64,000 nt of DNA from JANXQE01 sp035651635 (GCA_035651635.1 DASRFK010000181.1:62001-126000), one strand, 5' to 3'; positions 27,501-36,283 are shown, counted from the stretch's first letter. The notes: generated by a model not told the origin, from the letters alone. Numbers and translations are program-made.

Positions 27501-29216
27501 GCCCAGGGCGCCAAGCCCGGCGAAGGCGGACAACTGCCTGGCCAAAAAGTTTACCCTTGGATTGCCAAGGTCCGCTATTCAACGCCGGGTGTGGGACTCA
27601 TCTCGCCTCCGCCCCATCACGACATCTACTCGATCGAAGATCTTGCCGAGTTGATTCATGATTTGAAAAACGCCAATCACCACGCGCGCATCAGCGTCAA
27701 GCTGGTGTCGGAAGTCGGCGTCGGCACCATCGCGGCCGGCGTGGCCAAAGCCCATGCGGACGTGGTTCTTATCAGCGGTTACGACGGCGGCACCGGAGCC
27801 TCGCCTCAAACAGGCATTAAACACGCCGGCATCCCCTGGGAACTTGGTCTCGCCGAAACCCACCAGACTCTGGTGCTTAACGACCTCCGCTCCAGGATCA
27901 TCGTTGAAACCGACGGCCAGCTCAAAACCGGGCGCGACGTGATTGTTGCCGCTTTGCTGGGAGCCGAGGAATTCGGTTTCGCGACTGCGCCCTTGGTGGC
28001 CATGGGTTGCATCATGATGCGGGTGTGTCACCTGAACACCTGCCCGGTCGGAGTGGCCACACAGAGCCCCGAGTTGCGCAAACGATTTGCCGGCCAACCC
28101 GAACACGTCGTCAATTTCATGCGCATGATTGCCGAGGAAGTTCGCGAACTCATGGCCCAGCTTGGGATCAAACAAATGAACAAGCTCATTGGCCGCGTCG
28201 ACCGTTTGGAGGTCAAAAAGGCCATCGAGCATTGGAAGGCAAGAGGTTTGGATTATTCCAACATCCTTTACCAGCCGGAGGTGCCAGCCAGAGTGGGACG
28301 TTTCTGCCAGATCCCACAGGAACATGGCTTGGAGAAGGCTCTTGATAACACCGTCCTGTTGCGCTTGTGCGCTCCGGCGATCGAGAACAAAGAGAAAGTC
28401 ATGGCCGTCCTGCCCATCCGCAATGTCAACCGGGTTGTCGGCACCATTGTCGGCAGCGAGGTCACCCGCAAATGGGGTGCCGAAGGATTGCCCGAAGACA
28501 CCATCGAAATCCATTTCACCGGCAGCGCTGGCCAGAGCTTTGGTGCGTTCATGCCCAAAGGAATGACCTTTTTCCTCGAAGGCGATTCCAACGATTACGT
28601 CGGCAAAGGTTTGTCCGGGGGCAAAATCATTGTCTACCCTCCCGAGCAGTCCACGTTCGTTCCAGAGGAGAACATCATCATCGGCAACGTGGCGTTATAT
28701 GGCGCCACCAGTGGCGAAGCCTATATCCGCGGGATGGCCGGCGAACGGTTCGGCGTCCGTAACAGCGGGGTCAGCGCGGTGGTCGAGTCGGTGGGGGACC
28801 ACGGCTGCGAATATATGACGGGCGGCCGCGTGGTCGTCCTGGGGCCCACCGGGCGCAATTTTGCGGCTGGCATGTCGGGCGGCGTAGCCTATGTCCTCGA
28901 CGAAACCGGCGAGTTCCCTCGCCGCTGCAACCAGCAAATGGTCAGCCTGGAGAAGCTGGAGGACCCGGACGAGACCGAAGCCGTTTGGAAGATGATTCAG
29001 CGGCATCAGACCTACACCCGCAGCTCGCGCGCGGCGGCCATCCTGGCGAACTGGCCAACCATCGTCGCCAAATTCGTGAAGGTGATGCCGAAAGACTACA
29101 AACGCGTGCTGCAATCGATCAAAGAGGTCGAGCAGTCCGGCTTGAGCGGAGAGCAGGCGATTATGGCCGCGTTTGAGGTAAATGCGCGCGACGTCGCGCG
29201 TGTCGGCGGCGGCTAA
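24582..29216 (+). CDS. gltB: Glutamate synthase large subunit
   Basis: GltB converts glutamine and 2-oxoglutarate to two glutamates, with electrons from the small subunit. The 1,544-residue protein has a class II amidotransferase domain whose nucleophile should be Cys34 (FEHEACGVGF), so a 33-residue propeptide is expected. The central domain follows. The FMN/synthase domain (about 860-1230) has the 3Fe-4S cysteines in CIMMRVCHLNTCPVG and the substrate segments GGKSNTGEGGEDP and SGYDGGTGASPQTG. The C-terminal GXGXG helix (about 1290-1490) shows repeated G-x-x-G-x-x-x-G. gltD follows after 164 bp containing a hairpin. Confidence 0.97.
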   Translation: MTRKTETRTHRQANRTGPPPKQGLYDPQFEHEACGVGFVVNIKGRKSHAIIQQALQVLLNLDHRGACGCEANTGDGAGILIQPPHDFLKLVAKETRITLPNPGEYAVGMIFLPPKAGQRSECEKIFREIVQEEGQGVLGWRTIPTNNGTLGKTARAAEPFMRQVFISRNPKLADDMAFERKLYVIRKRAENAIRYSGKVQGGEFFYISSLSLKTVVYKGMLLTTQLNEYYPDLNHPAMDSALALVHSRFSTNTFPSWNRAHPYRYMAHNGEINTLRGNINWMHAREALFESDLLGEDIKKILPIVCTDGSDSAMFDNCLELLVLAGRSLPHAMMMMIPEPWTKHESMSPEKKAFYEYHSCLMEPWDGPASIAFTDGKRIGAVLDRNGLRPSRFYVTKDDLVIMASEVGVLDVPAERVLQKGRLQPGRMFLIDTEEGRIVSDEELKQKIAREQPYRAWLDENLIRLADVPDPGVVPPPDHDTITQRQLAFGYTYEDLRILMLPMARDANEAVGSMGTDTPLAVLSNQPQLLFNYFKQLFAQVTNPPIDCIREELIMSTETAIGSERNLLKPGPEHARLIELKSPILTNEEFAKLKHLDLPGFKSITLPILFKVADGPAGLEKGMTELFGRIDQAIKDGSNVVVLSDRGVSAEWAPIPSLLAVAGVHHHLIREGTRTQVGLVLESGEPREVHHFSLLIGYGCGAINPYLAFETLDDMIRQGLLTGIDHKTACKNYLKGAVKGVVKVISKMGISTIQSYWGAQIFEAIGLTKEFVDKFFTWTPSRIEGADIQVVAQEALARHRRAFPDRSVNGHVLEPGGQYQWRDNGEYHLFNPQTIHKLQAAVRTNSYKLFKEYSGLVNEQSRHWCTLRGLLEFKAAKPIPIEEVESVEAIMKRFKSGAMSYGSISKEAHETLAIAMNRIGGKSNTGEGGEDPERYVPMPNGDSKNSAIKQVASGRFGVTSQYLVEAKELQIKMAQGAKPGEGGQLPGQKVYPWIAKVRYSTPGVGLISPPPHHDIYSIEDLAELIHDLKNANHHARISVKLVSEVGVGTIAAGVAKAHADVVLISGYDGGTGASPQTGIKHAGIPWELGLAETHQTLVLNDLRSRIIVETDGQLKTGRDVIVAALLGAEEFGFATAPLVAMGCIMMRVCHLNTCPVGVATQSPELRKRFAGQPEHVVNFMRMIAEEVRELMAQLGIKQMNKLIGRVDRLEVKKAIEHWKARGLDYSNILYQPEVPARVGRFCQIPQEHGLEKALDNTVLLRLCAPAIENKEKVMAVLPIRNVNRVVGTIVGSEVTRKWGAEGLPEDTIEIHFTGSAGQSFGAFMPKGMTFFLEGDSNDYVGKGLSGGKIIVYPPEQSTFVPEENIIIGNVALYGATSGEAYIRGMAGERFGVRNSGVSAVVESVGDHGCEYMTGGRVVVLGPTGRNFAAGMSGGVAYVLDETGEFPRRCNQQMVSLEKLEDPDETEAVWKMIQRHQTYTRSSRAAAILANWPTIVAKFVKVMPKDYKRVLQSIKEVEQSGLSGEQAIMAAFEVNARDVARVGGG

Positions 29217-29240
29217 AGCAATTAACCAATACCTGATTAT

Positions 29241-29264
29241 TCGAGCCGAACCTCGGCGGCTCGA
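29241..29264 (+). other. Hairpin between gltB and gltD
   Basis: TCGAGCCG pairs perfectly with CGGCTCGA around an 8-nt loop. There is no T-run after it, so it is more likely an RNA-stability or processing site than a full terminator. Confidence 0.4.
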
Positions 29265-29380
29265 CGGTTCAAAAATCAATCTCATATGGGCTCCAGGTTT
29301 CCCTGACTAAACAACTAGAGTTACCAAAGCGACTGTTATCATCTTGGCCATTCTTAGCATCTCAGAGTTAGCGACCACCT

Positions 29381-30865
29381 ATGGGTAAACCCACCGGCTT
29401 CATCGAATACTTGCGTGAACTGCCGCTCGACCGCAATGCCATCGAGCGGATCAAAGACTGGAACGAATTCCATTTGCATATGCCGGAAGAAAAACTCCGG
29501 CAGCAAGGCGCGCGGTGCATGGATTGTGGCATTCCCTTCTGTCACACTGGCGCCCTGCTCAGTGGGATGGCCTCCGGATGCCCAATCCACAACCTGATTC
29601 CAGAGTGGAACGATCTGGTCTACCGCGGGCTCTGGAAGGAAGCCCTCGAGCGGCTCCATAAAACCAACAATTTCCCCGATTTTACCGGCCGGGTCTGTCC
29701 GGCGCCGTGCGAAGGGTCCTGTGTCTTGGGAATAAACGCGCCGCCAGTCACTATTAAGAACCTGGAATACGCCATCAGCGAAAAAGGCTGGGACGAAGGT
29801 TGGGTTATGCCTGAACCCCCCGACGTGCGGACCGGCAAAAAAGTGGCGGTGATCGGGTCGGGTCCAGCAGGCCTTTGCGCCGCCGCGCAGCTTAACCGAG
29901 CGGGGCATTGGGTAACCGTTTTTGAACGCGCGGATCGCCCCGGCGGCTTGCTCATGTACGGCATCCCCAACATGAAGCTGGATAAGGAAAAGGTCGTCTT
30001 GCGCCGGCTTAGCCAAATGGAAGCCGAGGGCATAAAGTTTGTTTGCAACACAGACGTGGGTGGCGCTTATCCGGCCCAGAAACTCCTGAAGGAATTTGAT
30101 GCCCTGGTCATTTGCACCGGCGCCACTAAAGCGCGCGATCTGGTCGTCGAAGGACGTCCTCTCAAAGGGATCCATTTTGCCATGGATTTCCTCACCAGCA
30201 ACACGCGCAGCCTCCTGGAACGTCACCGTAACGGCTCCTTCATTTCCGCTGAGGGCAAGGACGTGATGGTTATCGGAGGCGGAGATACGGGCACGGATTG
30301 TGTTGGGACATCGCTCCGTCACGGCTGCCGCAGTTTGGTGCAGCTCGAGATCCTGCCCCAACCCCCTCAGGAACGCGCCGCGGATAATCCCTGGCCCGAG
30401 TGGCCGAAGGTGTATCGCCTCGATTATGGCCAGGAAGAGGCGGCGGCAAAATTCGGTGGTGACCCCCGCGTGTACCTGACCACCGCGAAACGCTTCATTG
30501 GTGACGACCACGGCGCGGTCAAAGAAGTGCTCACCGTTCAAATTCAATGGGAACGGAACGAAAAGGGACAGTTCGTGCCCAAAGAAGTCCCGGGAACTGA
30601 AAGAGTCCGGCCCGTCCAGCTGGTCCTGCTGGCCATGGGTTTTCTTGGGCCGGAACAACCTCTACTGGAGTCTCTCGGTGTTGAACGGGACGCACGCACA
30701 AACGTGAAGGCCGAGTTCGAAAAGTACCATACCAGCATCAAAGGCGTATTTGCCGCCGGCGATTGCCGCCGCGGCCAGAGCCTGGTCGTCTGGGCTTTCA
30801 ACGAGGGCCGTGGCGCCGCTCGCGAGTGCGATCGCTACCTCATGGGCCAGACCAGTCTCCCCTAA
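29381..30865 (+). CDS. gltD: Glutamate synthase small subunit
   Basis: GltD takes electrons from NAD(P)H through FAD and two 4Fe-4S clusters to GltB. The 494-residue protein begins with a cysteine-rich domain (RCMDCGIPFCH, then CPAPCEGSCVLG). It continues with an FAD Rossmann motif VAVIGSGPAGLCAAAQL (about residues 152-168), a second nucleotide motif VMVIGGGDTGTDCVG (about 297-311), and the late GVFAAGDCRRGQSLVVWA FAD segment. All expected motifs are present. The start ATG 29381 gives the usual MGKPTGF N-terminus. It follows gltB on the same strand. Confidence 0.96.
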   Translation: MGKPTGFIEYLRELPLDRNAIERIKDWNEFHLHMPEEKLRQQGARCMDCGIPFCHTGALLSGMASGCPIHNLIPEWNDLVYRGLWKEALERLHKTNNFPDFTGRVCPAPCEGSCVLGINAPPVTIKNLEYAISEKGWDEGWVMPEPPDVRTGKKVAVIGSGPAGLCAAAQLNRAGHWVTVFERADRPGGLLMYGIPNMKLDKEKVVLRRLSQMEAEGIKFVCNTDVGGAYPAQKLLKEFDALVICTGATKARDLVVEGRPLKGIHFAMDFLTSNTRSLLERHRNGSFISAEGKDVMVIGGGDTGTDCVGTSLRHGCRSLVQLEILPQPPQERAADNPWPEWPKVYRLDYGQEEAAAKFGGDPRVYLTTAKRFIGDDHGAVKEVLTVQIQWERNEKGQFVPKEVPGTERVRPVQLVLLAMGFLGPEQPLLESLGVERDARTNVKAEFEKYHTSIKGVFAAGDCRRGQSLVVWAFNEGRGAARECDRYLMGQTSLP

Positions 30866-30979
30866 CCGGACCCATTTCCCGCTGCTGCCACCTTCTCATG
30901 GCTCTGGAGCCCCGTTAGGTGGGCGGTCACACAATAGACACAAAGTTCCCGAATCTGGGCCGGGCAGGGGACACGAATT

Positions 30980-32365
30980 TCACTGATTTTCACGAAATGG
31001 CTTTCGGTAGCTCGCCGCGAGTTTCTCGATGGGCCAGCCAAAGCGATAGCCCAGGATTATCCATTTGTTGAGTAAAGTGGTCCGAAGGAATCCCAGCCGT
31101 TGCCAGCGGCGCGCCGAAGTCAATGCAGGTTGGCTCAAGGTAACGATCCGCCCGCACCTGCGCAGACGACGGACTAATTCATAATCCTCGAGCATGGCCA
31201 TATCCGCATAACCGCCCAATTCTTCAAACAGCGACCGGCGCACGAACACTCCCTGATCTCCGTAAGGCATTTGCCAGACGCGCGAGCGAAGATTGGTCGA
31301 GTGCTCGACCAACCACCGGCCACGAAAGGATTCTCGAAGGGCAAAAGAAAATGCCCCAGCCGATACGCCCTTGCGAGCCAAGGCGCCTTGCACGGCTGAC
31401 ACGTAGCCCCCGGGCAGCAAGGTATCGCCGTGCAGAAACAAAAGCGTGCCGCCGCTGGCGCGCGAAGCTCCGGCATTGAGCTGGCGAGCACGCCCGGCTC
31501 GCGATTTGAGAACAGTGGCGCCGGCTAGCTTGGCTCTTGCGACCGTCTGATCGTCGCTGCCACCGTCCACGACGATGATTTCATGGGGGCCACCCTGGAG
31601 CGCTGCCTTTACTGTACCTCCAATTCTTTCTTCTTCATTCAAGGCTGCGATGATCACCGAGGTTTTGCCAAGCTCGGTCTCCTGGCGTTCGGTGAACCGC
31701 CGCCATAAAAAAAGATCTTCCGGTCGGTCGATATCGCTCAAAGGTTGGAGCAACGAAAACGCCAGCCCCGCCCTTTTAATAATCTGCAACGAATCGGCAA
31801 GCACCGAGTCGCTCCCCCATACTGGCCCGGAAAAGAGTTCCGGAAACGGCTGTCGTAGACCGACCAGGTAGTATCCTCCATCGGTGGCCGGTCCGAGCAC
31901 GACGGGATACTCGCGCAACGCGGCCAATGCATGGTTGAGGACGCGAGCGGTTAGCTCCGGACAGTCTGCCCCCATGAGCACAACGGATTGGCATCCTTCC
32001 TTGAAGGCTTTTGCAAAAGCCGCGCACATTCGCTGGCCGAGGTTGGCGCCGGCTTGAGAACAAAAGCTGAACCGGTCTCCGAGCCAATGGCGCATGGCCG
32101 GCTCAGCGGCTCCGTCGAACTGAATCTCGAGGTCAACTGCGCCCGCGATCGAACACGCTTCAGCCTCACGCAGCGCGTGGTGAGTCAAACGCCGCTGCAG
32201 CCGCGCAGCTCCTTCGCCGCCGAGCGCTGGGATAAGCCGGGTCTTGGATCGGCCAGCCATCGGAAACCGAGTAAACAAAATGAGTCTTTCCCGGGCGCCA
32301 TCTCCTTTGTTAGCCCCGACGCCATTCTCCATCGGAGCCTGAACCCGGGGCGAGGCCAGGCTCAT
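30980..32365 (-). CDS. Two-domain glycosyltransferase fusion (TIGR04282/DUF2064 + TIGR04283), arsenosugar-type
   Basis: Two nucleotide-sugar-type transferase domains normally made separately are joined. The N-terminal half (about residues 25-225) is a DUF2064/TIGR04282 domain with LILFTRFPMAGRSKTRLIP and MGADCPELTARVL. The C-terminal half (about 230-455) is a GT2 domain of the TIGR04283 arsenosugar type, with VIIAALNEEERIGGTV, IIVVDGGSDDQTV, LFLHGDTLLPGGY and PYGDQGVFVRR. The ATG at 32365 overlaps the arsS stop as ATGA, which fixes the start and shows translational coupling. Both domain families are known neighbours of arsS. They are thought to build the sugar part of arsenosugars or related glycosides. 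Confidence 0.85.
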   Translation of the reverse strand: MSLASPRVQAPMENGVGANKGDGARERLILFTRFPMAGRSKTRLIPALGGEGAARLQRRLTHHALREAEACSIAGAVDLEIQFDGAAEPAMRHWLGDRFSFCSQAGANLGQRMCAAFAKAFKEGCQSVVLMGADCPELTARVLNHALAALREYPVVLGPATDGGYYLVGLRQPFPELFSGPVWGSDSVLADSLQIIKRAGLAFSLLQPLSDIDRPEDLFLWRRFTERQETELGKTSVIIAALNEEERIGGTVKAALQGGPHEIIVVDGGSDDQTVARAKLAGATVLKSRAGRARQLNAGASRASGGTLLFLHGDTLLPGGYVSAVQGALARKGVSAGAFSFALRESFRGRWLVEHSTNLRSRVWQMPYGDQGVFVRRSLFEELGGYADMAMLEDYELVRRLRRCGRIVTLSQPALTSARRWQRLGFLRTTLLNKWIILGYRFGWPIEKLAASYRKPFRENQ

Positions 32366-33306
32366 GTCAGTGCGCCGGTGCAACTGCTGCCGCACCCGGC
32401 GGTGCAGGCAAAGCAGTGCTCACCGGTTTGGATAGATTGTTGCTCGAGCAAGTCCGGCGTCAGATCCCAAAGGAACAGCGGCTTGCCGTTGCGCAGCTGC
32501 ATCAGGAGCATCTGATTGAAATCGCAATCGTAAACTTCGCCGGACCATCCGACGCTCAGCGTGGTTCGGCACATCAGCCCCTCGATGGTGGCCGGATTAA
32601 AACTCTGGACCAGCAACTCCATGTACTCGTCCCATTTGCCCATCCGATGGAGATCCTCGGCGAAGCGCGCGATGGGCTGGTTGGTTATGGTATAGAGTTG
32701 GTTGAACACAATGCCATGGTTGCGGAGCAGTTCCGCCTTGTAATCGGCCTCCAATTCCGGTTGAGGTCCCGGCAACTTTGGCCCGACCGGATTGTAAACC
32801 AGGTGCAGCGGCAAACGGGTTCCGTAACCCACGGCGTTGAGGCGCTGCAGCGCAGCAATGCTTCGTTCGAAGACACCCTGGCCGCGTTGTTTGGCCACGT
32901 TCTCCGCCGAGTAGCACGGCAACGAGCCAACGATCTCGACCTGGTGCTTCGAAAGATAGAAGGGCAGATCTTCGTATCCAGGCTCGTGGATGATGGTCAG
33001 ATTGCATCGATCCAACACGCGGCAGCCCGCCGCGCGAGCGCCTTCCACCAAATACTGAAAGAACTCGCTTAGCTCCGGCGCGCCGCCGGTGATGTCGACC
33101 ACTGGCGGGCGAAAGCGGGCGATCCAGCCGGCGATCCGTTCGGCCACAGGCCGGGTAAGTATTTCGGTGCGCCAGGGGCCGGCATCGACGTGGCAATGGC
33201 GGCAAGCCTGGTTGCACTTGCGGCCTACGTTGATCTGCAATGTTTGCAACGGACCCCGTTTGAGGGCCAGGCCGCGTTCTCGAAGTTCTCGTTCAAACCG
33301 GCTCAT
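32362..33306 (-). CDS. arsS: Arsenosugar biosynthesis radical SAM protein ArsS
   Basis: ArsS joins a 5'-deoxyadenosyl group to a dimethylarsenic species during arsenosugar synthesis. The 314-residue protein has the radical SAM motif CNQACRHCHVDAGP near residue 30, the VDITGGAPEL glycine motif and VEIVGSLPCY. The C-terminal Cys-rich DUF3641 tail has CRTTLSVGW, YDCDFNQ and CFACTAGCGSSCTG. Some members carry selenocysteine in that tail; here the codons read cysteine. No ArsM methyltransferase is nearby, so the arsenic substrate must come from elsewhere, or the pair has another role. The gene heads a two-gene operon with the glycosyltransferase fusion. Confidence 0.9.
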   Translation of the reverse strand: MSRFERELRERGLALKRGPLQTLQINVGRKCNQACRHCHVDAGPWRTEILTRPVAERIAGWIARFRPPVVDITGGAPELSEFFQYLVEGARAAGCRVLDRCNLTIIHEPGYEDLPFYLSKHQVEIVGSLPCYSAENVAKQRGQGVFERSIAALQRLNAVGYGTRLPLHLVYNPVGPKLPGPQPELEADYKAELLRNHGIVFNQLYTITNQPIARFAEDLHRMGKWDEYMELLVQSFNPATIEGLMCRTTLSVGWSGEVYDCDFNQMLLMQLRNGKPLFLWDLTPDLLEQQSIQTGEHCFACTAGCGSSCTGALT

Positions 33307-33387
33307 CTCACAAATAAGTTAACCATCTCAGGTTTCGAAAACCAAACGGATAACGCCGTTATCACGCCGTTAATCGAGAGCTAGGGT

Positions 33388-34857
33388 TCATCCTTCAAAC
33401 AAGCCACGGCGTTCTCGGCGCCACCAGGCGCCGGTGGCTTTGCGCTCGGACCAACTGGTAAATCGGTAATCGTAATAAACACCTCGCACATAACGGGGCG
33501 GCCCGTCAGGGAACGGATTAGTTTTGAGCAGCTTGAGGACCTCGGGAGAACCCTCAATCAACCGTTCCCGCAATCGTTCGAACCAGGACGAGTTGATTCC
33601 CGCGCCCAGGGCCAGGAACCACATTTGCCAATCGAGCCGAGGTTGGTGCGGGGCTATCCACCGGGGCGCAATCCGCACATCGCCTGGTTTCCACTTGAAT
33701 TCATAGGGTTCCCAGGATCGTCGGTCGTAGCTGCCCTCCAGGATGATCTCCGGACGCCAGGTCGTCATAACGGCAAATAGTCCGTAGCTGTTTAGGAAGT
33801 GGAATGGTTCGAGCCGATCAAACCACCGTGCCAGCCAGGCCGGCCACTTTACGTCGAGCCGAAAAAGCGCCGCCGCTGATTCCAAGGACAATAGCAGCAC
33901 CAGCAGTCCAGCGGCAGCAGCGATCAGCCTCGGTCCAGCCGACGCAGCGAAAACGGGGCCAGGCGGCGTGTTCTGCGTGAACACGCCAAACAATGGCCGC
34001 AACGCATGGTCGTCGAACAACAGAACACTTAAGGCGATGCCGAGCAGGTTAAAGAAAGCGTAATTCCCGGTGAGCTGGATTGAGATCATTAAAACGATGA
34101 ACGCCCACGCAGCGGCATATTTCCAGGGTGCCGGCAGGAAAATCAAAAAGGGGGTAATCAGCTCAATGACCAGCACGATGGCCGCACAAAGTTTGTGGAA
34201 CAGTGGCGGAAGCTGATGCACGTACCACCCGCCAGCAGCCGGCAGAGGTTGGGTTTCATAGTGGTACTGCAGGGCGGTGAGTTTGCGCCAGGAAATGTCA
34301 CCGCTGCGCAATTTGACCATGCCCGACCAGAACATCAGTCGGAACAGCAACCACCATAGGAGCAAAAGAGCGATGGGTGCCGGTGCCTTTGTGGGCCAAT
34401 GTGGCCAGAACTCGATGGGGGCGATCAGCACCGCCAGCCAGCCCGCCTCCAGCAACAGAATGTCCCATTGGTAACAAAGGAACAAACGACCCACCGTGAA
34501 AAGCGATAAATAAAACGCCCACAGCAAAACCAAAACCGGCAATGGCGCCACCCCGGCCACGAGCAGCAGAGACAGTCCCGTGCCGCCCCAAGTCAGAAAC
34601 AAAAGCGCTCCATCCGTGCACCGCAACCAACACAAGGTCGGCCACCGCTGAAAACGCGCCCAACCCCAATGGGCGCGCCCAGCCAAGAGTTCTCTGGCCG
34701 GCAGGAGACCGCCTCGCCCAAGCAGACCGCGGATCTGAATCCCCAGCGATAGGAAGGCGGCCAGATAGATCAAGCCCAGTAAGCGCAGAAACAGCCAGAC
34801 CGCCAGGGAATAACTCCCCACCGCACCGCTTTGCTGTGTCGCTTCCAAGCCGGCCAT
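33388..34857 (-). CDS. Lipase maturation factor family-like membrane protein
   Basis: The protein has eight or more hydrophobic spans between residues about 15 and 330, starting SLAVWLFLRLLGLIYLAAFL. It ends in a soluble domain with RPEIILEGSYDRRSWEPYEF and FKWKPGDVRIAPRWIAPHQPRLDWQMW-like sequence. This layout fits the LMF1/DUF1222 family. In animals LMF1 folds lipases in the ER; the bacterial role is unknown. I start at ATG 34857 because an upstream start at 34959 would overlap the divergent gene and add proline- and arginine-rich sequence unlike a membrane N-terminus. From 34857 it has about 489 residues. The two divergent genes share an 84-bp gap. Confidence 0.82.
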   Translation of the reverse strand: MAGLEATQQSGAVGSYSLAVWLFLRLLGLIYLAAFLSLGIQIRGLLGRGGLLPARELLAGRAHWGWARFQRWPTLCWLRCTDGALLFLTWGGTGLSLLLVAGVAPLPVLVLLWAFYLSLFTVGRLFLCYQWDILLLEAGWLAVLIAPIEFWPHWPTKAPAPIALLLLWWLLFRLMFWSGMVKLRSGDISWRKLTALQYHYETQPLPAAGGWYVHQLPPLFHKLCAAIVLVIELITPFLIFLPAPWKYAAAWAFIVLMISIQLTGNYAFFNLLGIALSVLLFDDHALRPLFGVFTQNTPPGPVFAASAGPRLIAAAAGLLVLLLSLESAAALFRLDVKWPAWLARWFDRLEPFHFLNSYGLFAVMTTWRPEIILEGSYDRRSWEPYEFKWKPGDVRIAPRWIAPHQPRLDWQMWFLALGAGINSSWFERLRERLIEGSPEVLKLLKTNPFPDGPPRYVRGVYYDYRFTSWSERKATGAWWRRERRGLFEG

Positions 34858-34941
34858 TGGGGCGGAATTTGCCAAAAATCCGCCCGCCTGACGAGGCGAG
34901 AAACCGCTCGTGCAACCGCGGCCGTACTGGTATCCAGAGGC

Positions 34942-35382
34942 ATGCGCGCGATGCTCCAAAACGTGCCGATCTTCGCCGGCCTGGATGCGCCCGCACTGGA
35001 CCTGCTCTGGGAACGCGCCCTCGAGTTACGAGTCGATGCCGGCAAACTCGTCGTTCGAGAAGGCGAGGTCGGCAACCGCCTTTACCTGGTTGGCAGTGGC
35101 TCAGTCAAAGTCTGCAAACATCTCGGCGAAGCCCACGAAGTCGAGCTCGCCCACTTTGGACCCACAGACTTCTTCGGAGAAATGTGCATTCTGGAGACCC
35201 TACCTCGCTGCGCATCAGTCCTGGCTGTCACCGACGCCGTCCTCTACAGCTTGAGCTCACTGACGTTTCTGCACTTGTATGAGGTCATGCCGAGCCAGTA
35301 TAGCATCCTGCTTTTGAATATCGCGCGAGATCTCTCCCGCCGCTTGCGGCATGTTGATGAAGTCTTTGCCTCCCGTCACTAA
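34942..35382 (+). CDS. Cyclic nucleotide-binding domain protein (stand-alone)
   Basis: The 146-residue product is almost only a CRP-type cNMP-binding fold. It opens LQNVPIFAGLDAPALDLLW, then has VREGEVGNRLYLVGSGSVKV and a phosphate-binding cassette-like FFGEMCILETLPRCASVLAV. It ends in a helix with LLLNIARDLSRRLRHVDEVF. There is no C-terminal helix-turn-helix, so it is not a CRP-type transcription factor by itself. It probably senses a nucleotide and acts through a partner. ATG 34942 (or 34951) is likely; the frame extends further upstream but into the promoter region of the divergent membrane protein gene. Confidence 0.85.
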   Translation: MRAMLQNVPIFAGLDAPALDLLWERALELRVDAGKLVVREGEVGNRLYLVGSGSVKVCKHLGEAHEVELAHFGPTDFFGEMCILETLPRCASVLAVTDAVLYSLSSLTFLHLYEVMPSQYSILLLNIARDLSRRLRHVDEVFASRH

Positions 35383-35476
35383 CCTAATATTCATGCGTTC
35401 CCGAGTGGCCTCTCATTAAGGCGCGCCCTTAGCCCTCAGAGTACCCACAATTAATGAGGATCCAGGGTGCTCCTGC

Positions 35477-35505
35477 CTTTGCGATCTTTGTGTTCTTTTC
35501 GCGGC
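35477..35505. repeat. Family A repeat, single arm
   Basis: CTTTGCGATCTTTGTGTTCT followed by TTTCGCGGC matches the right arm of the inverted repeats at 3993-4023 and 4817-4845. It lies between the cNMP-binding gene and the convergent YceI gene. Confidence 0.6.
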
Positions 35506-35540
35506 AATCTTTCGAGATTGCTCGCCCGCGGTTGGCCTCG

Positions 35541-36200
35541 CTAACGTTGCCGCGCCAGGACCCACTCATACGACAGCCTCACTTCGTCGCCAGTCTTGAT
35601 TAAGCCCAAAGCGATCGTGGGCGACGGCGGCTCAACCCGGAAGTCAGTCATTTTGAGTGTCGTCGTGCCCCAGATTCGGACTTGGTTGCCAGCGAGCTCC
35701 TCCAGACTGACTCGCAAGGTCGTATCATTTGCCACCCCGGCCACCACGAGTTGTCCCTGGGCCTCGTACTCACTCGGACTGCGGCCAACCCTGGCAGGCA
35801 CTCTCAAGATCAGCCGGTTCAGCCGGAAAATGATTTTCGGATTCTCGCGCGCCCGCAATGCGCCGTACATGATCTCATCCATTTTGTTGCTGAACGGTTT
35901 GCCATCCTTCTCGACGCTTTTAAGGCTGCTCGTCTCGACCAAAACTTCGCCGCGGGCTTCGACGGGTCCAGGCGCGAGCTTCTGAGCTCCGTTTGCCGTC
36001 AACTCCGGTCCAGCTTGCAAAAAGCCGCTAACGGACTTTGATTCCACCTGCCAGCTGTCGATGTTCGACGTGCCCTCGATTCGGATCTTTCCTTTGACCG
36101 CCACCAGTCGTGTCATTTGGGCGGCCGAGCTTGGACAGGCCGACAGCCAACCCAGGCAGACCCAGGCGGCGACAATCCTGGAAACCGTGGCAAGGTTCAT
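35541..36200 (-). CDS. YceI-family periplasmic protein
   Basis: YceI proteins are lipocalin-like barrels that bind isoprenoid or similar hydrophobic molecules in the periplasm. ATG 36200 gives a signal peptide (MNLATVSRIVAAWVCLGWLS, then ACPSSAAQ). The barrel shows GTSNIDSWQVES, DEIMYGALRARENPKIIF (in place of the usual M-x-x-x-L-x-x-x-x-x-P-x-I-x-F), GQLVVAGVANDTTLRV and the closing DEVRLSYEWV. About 219 residues is a normal size. A frame extension to 36257 adds residues before the signal and is unlikely. No operon partner is seen. Confidence 0.88.
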   Translation of the reverse strand: MNLATVSRIVAAWVCLGWLSACPSSAAQMTRLVAVKGKIRIEGTSNIDSWQVESKSVSGFLQAGPELTANGAQKLAPGPVEARGEVLVETSSLKSVEKDGKPFSNKMDEIMYGALRARENPKIIFRLNRLILRVPARVGRSPSEYEAQGQLVVAGVANDTTLRVSLEELAGNQVRIWGTTTLKMTDFRVEPPSPTIALGLIKTGDEVRLSYEWVLARQR

Positions 36201-36283
36201 GGCGGCAACGATAATCCAATCCCGCGCCCCGGGTCCAACCCGAACCAAGCTAAACAATCACCGATCTTCAATTCTCGATTTTC

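Noticed and set aside
29354..30658. Long open frame antisense to gltD (434 codons)
   Set aside because: It covers the conserved gltD sequence in the opposite direction and has no recognisable motif.
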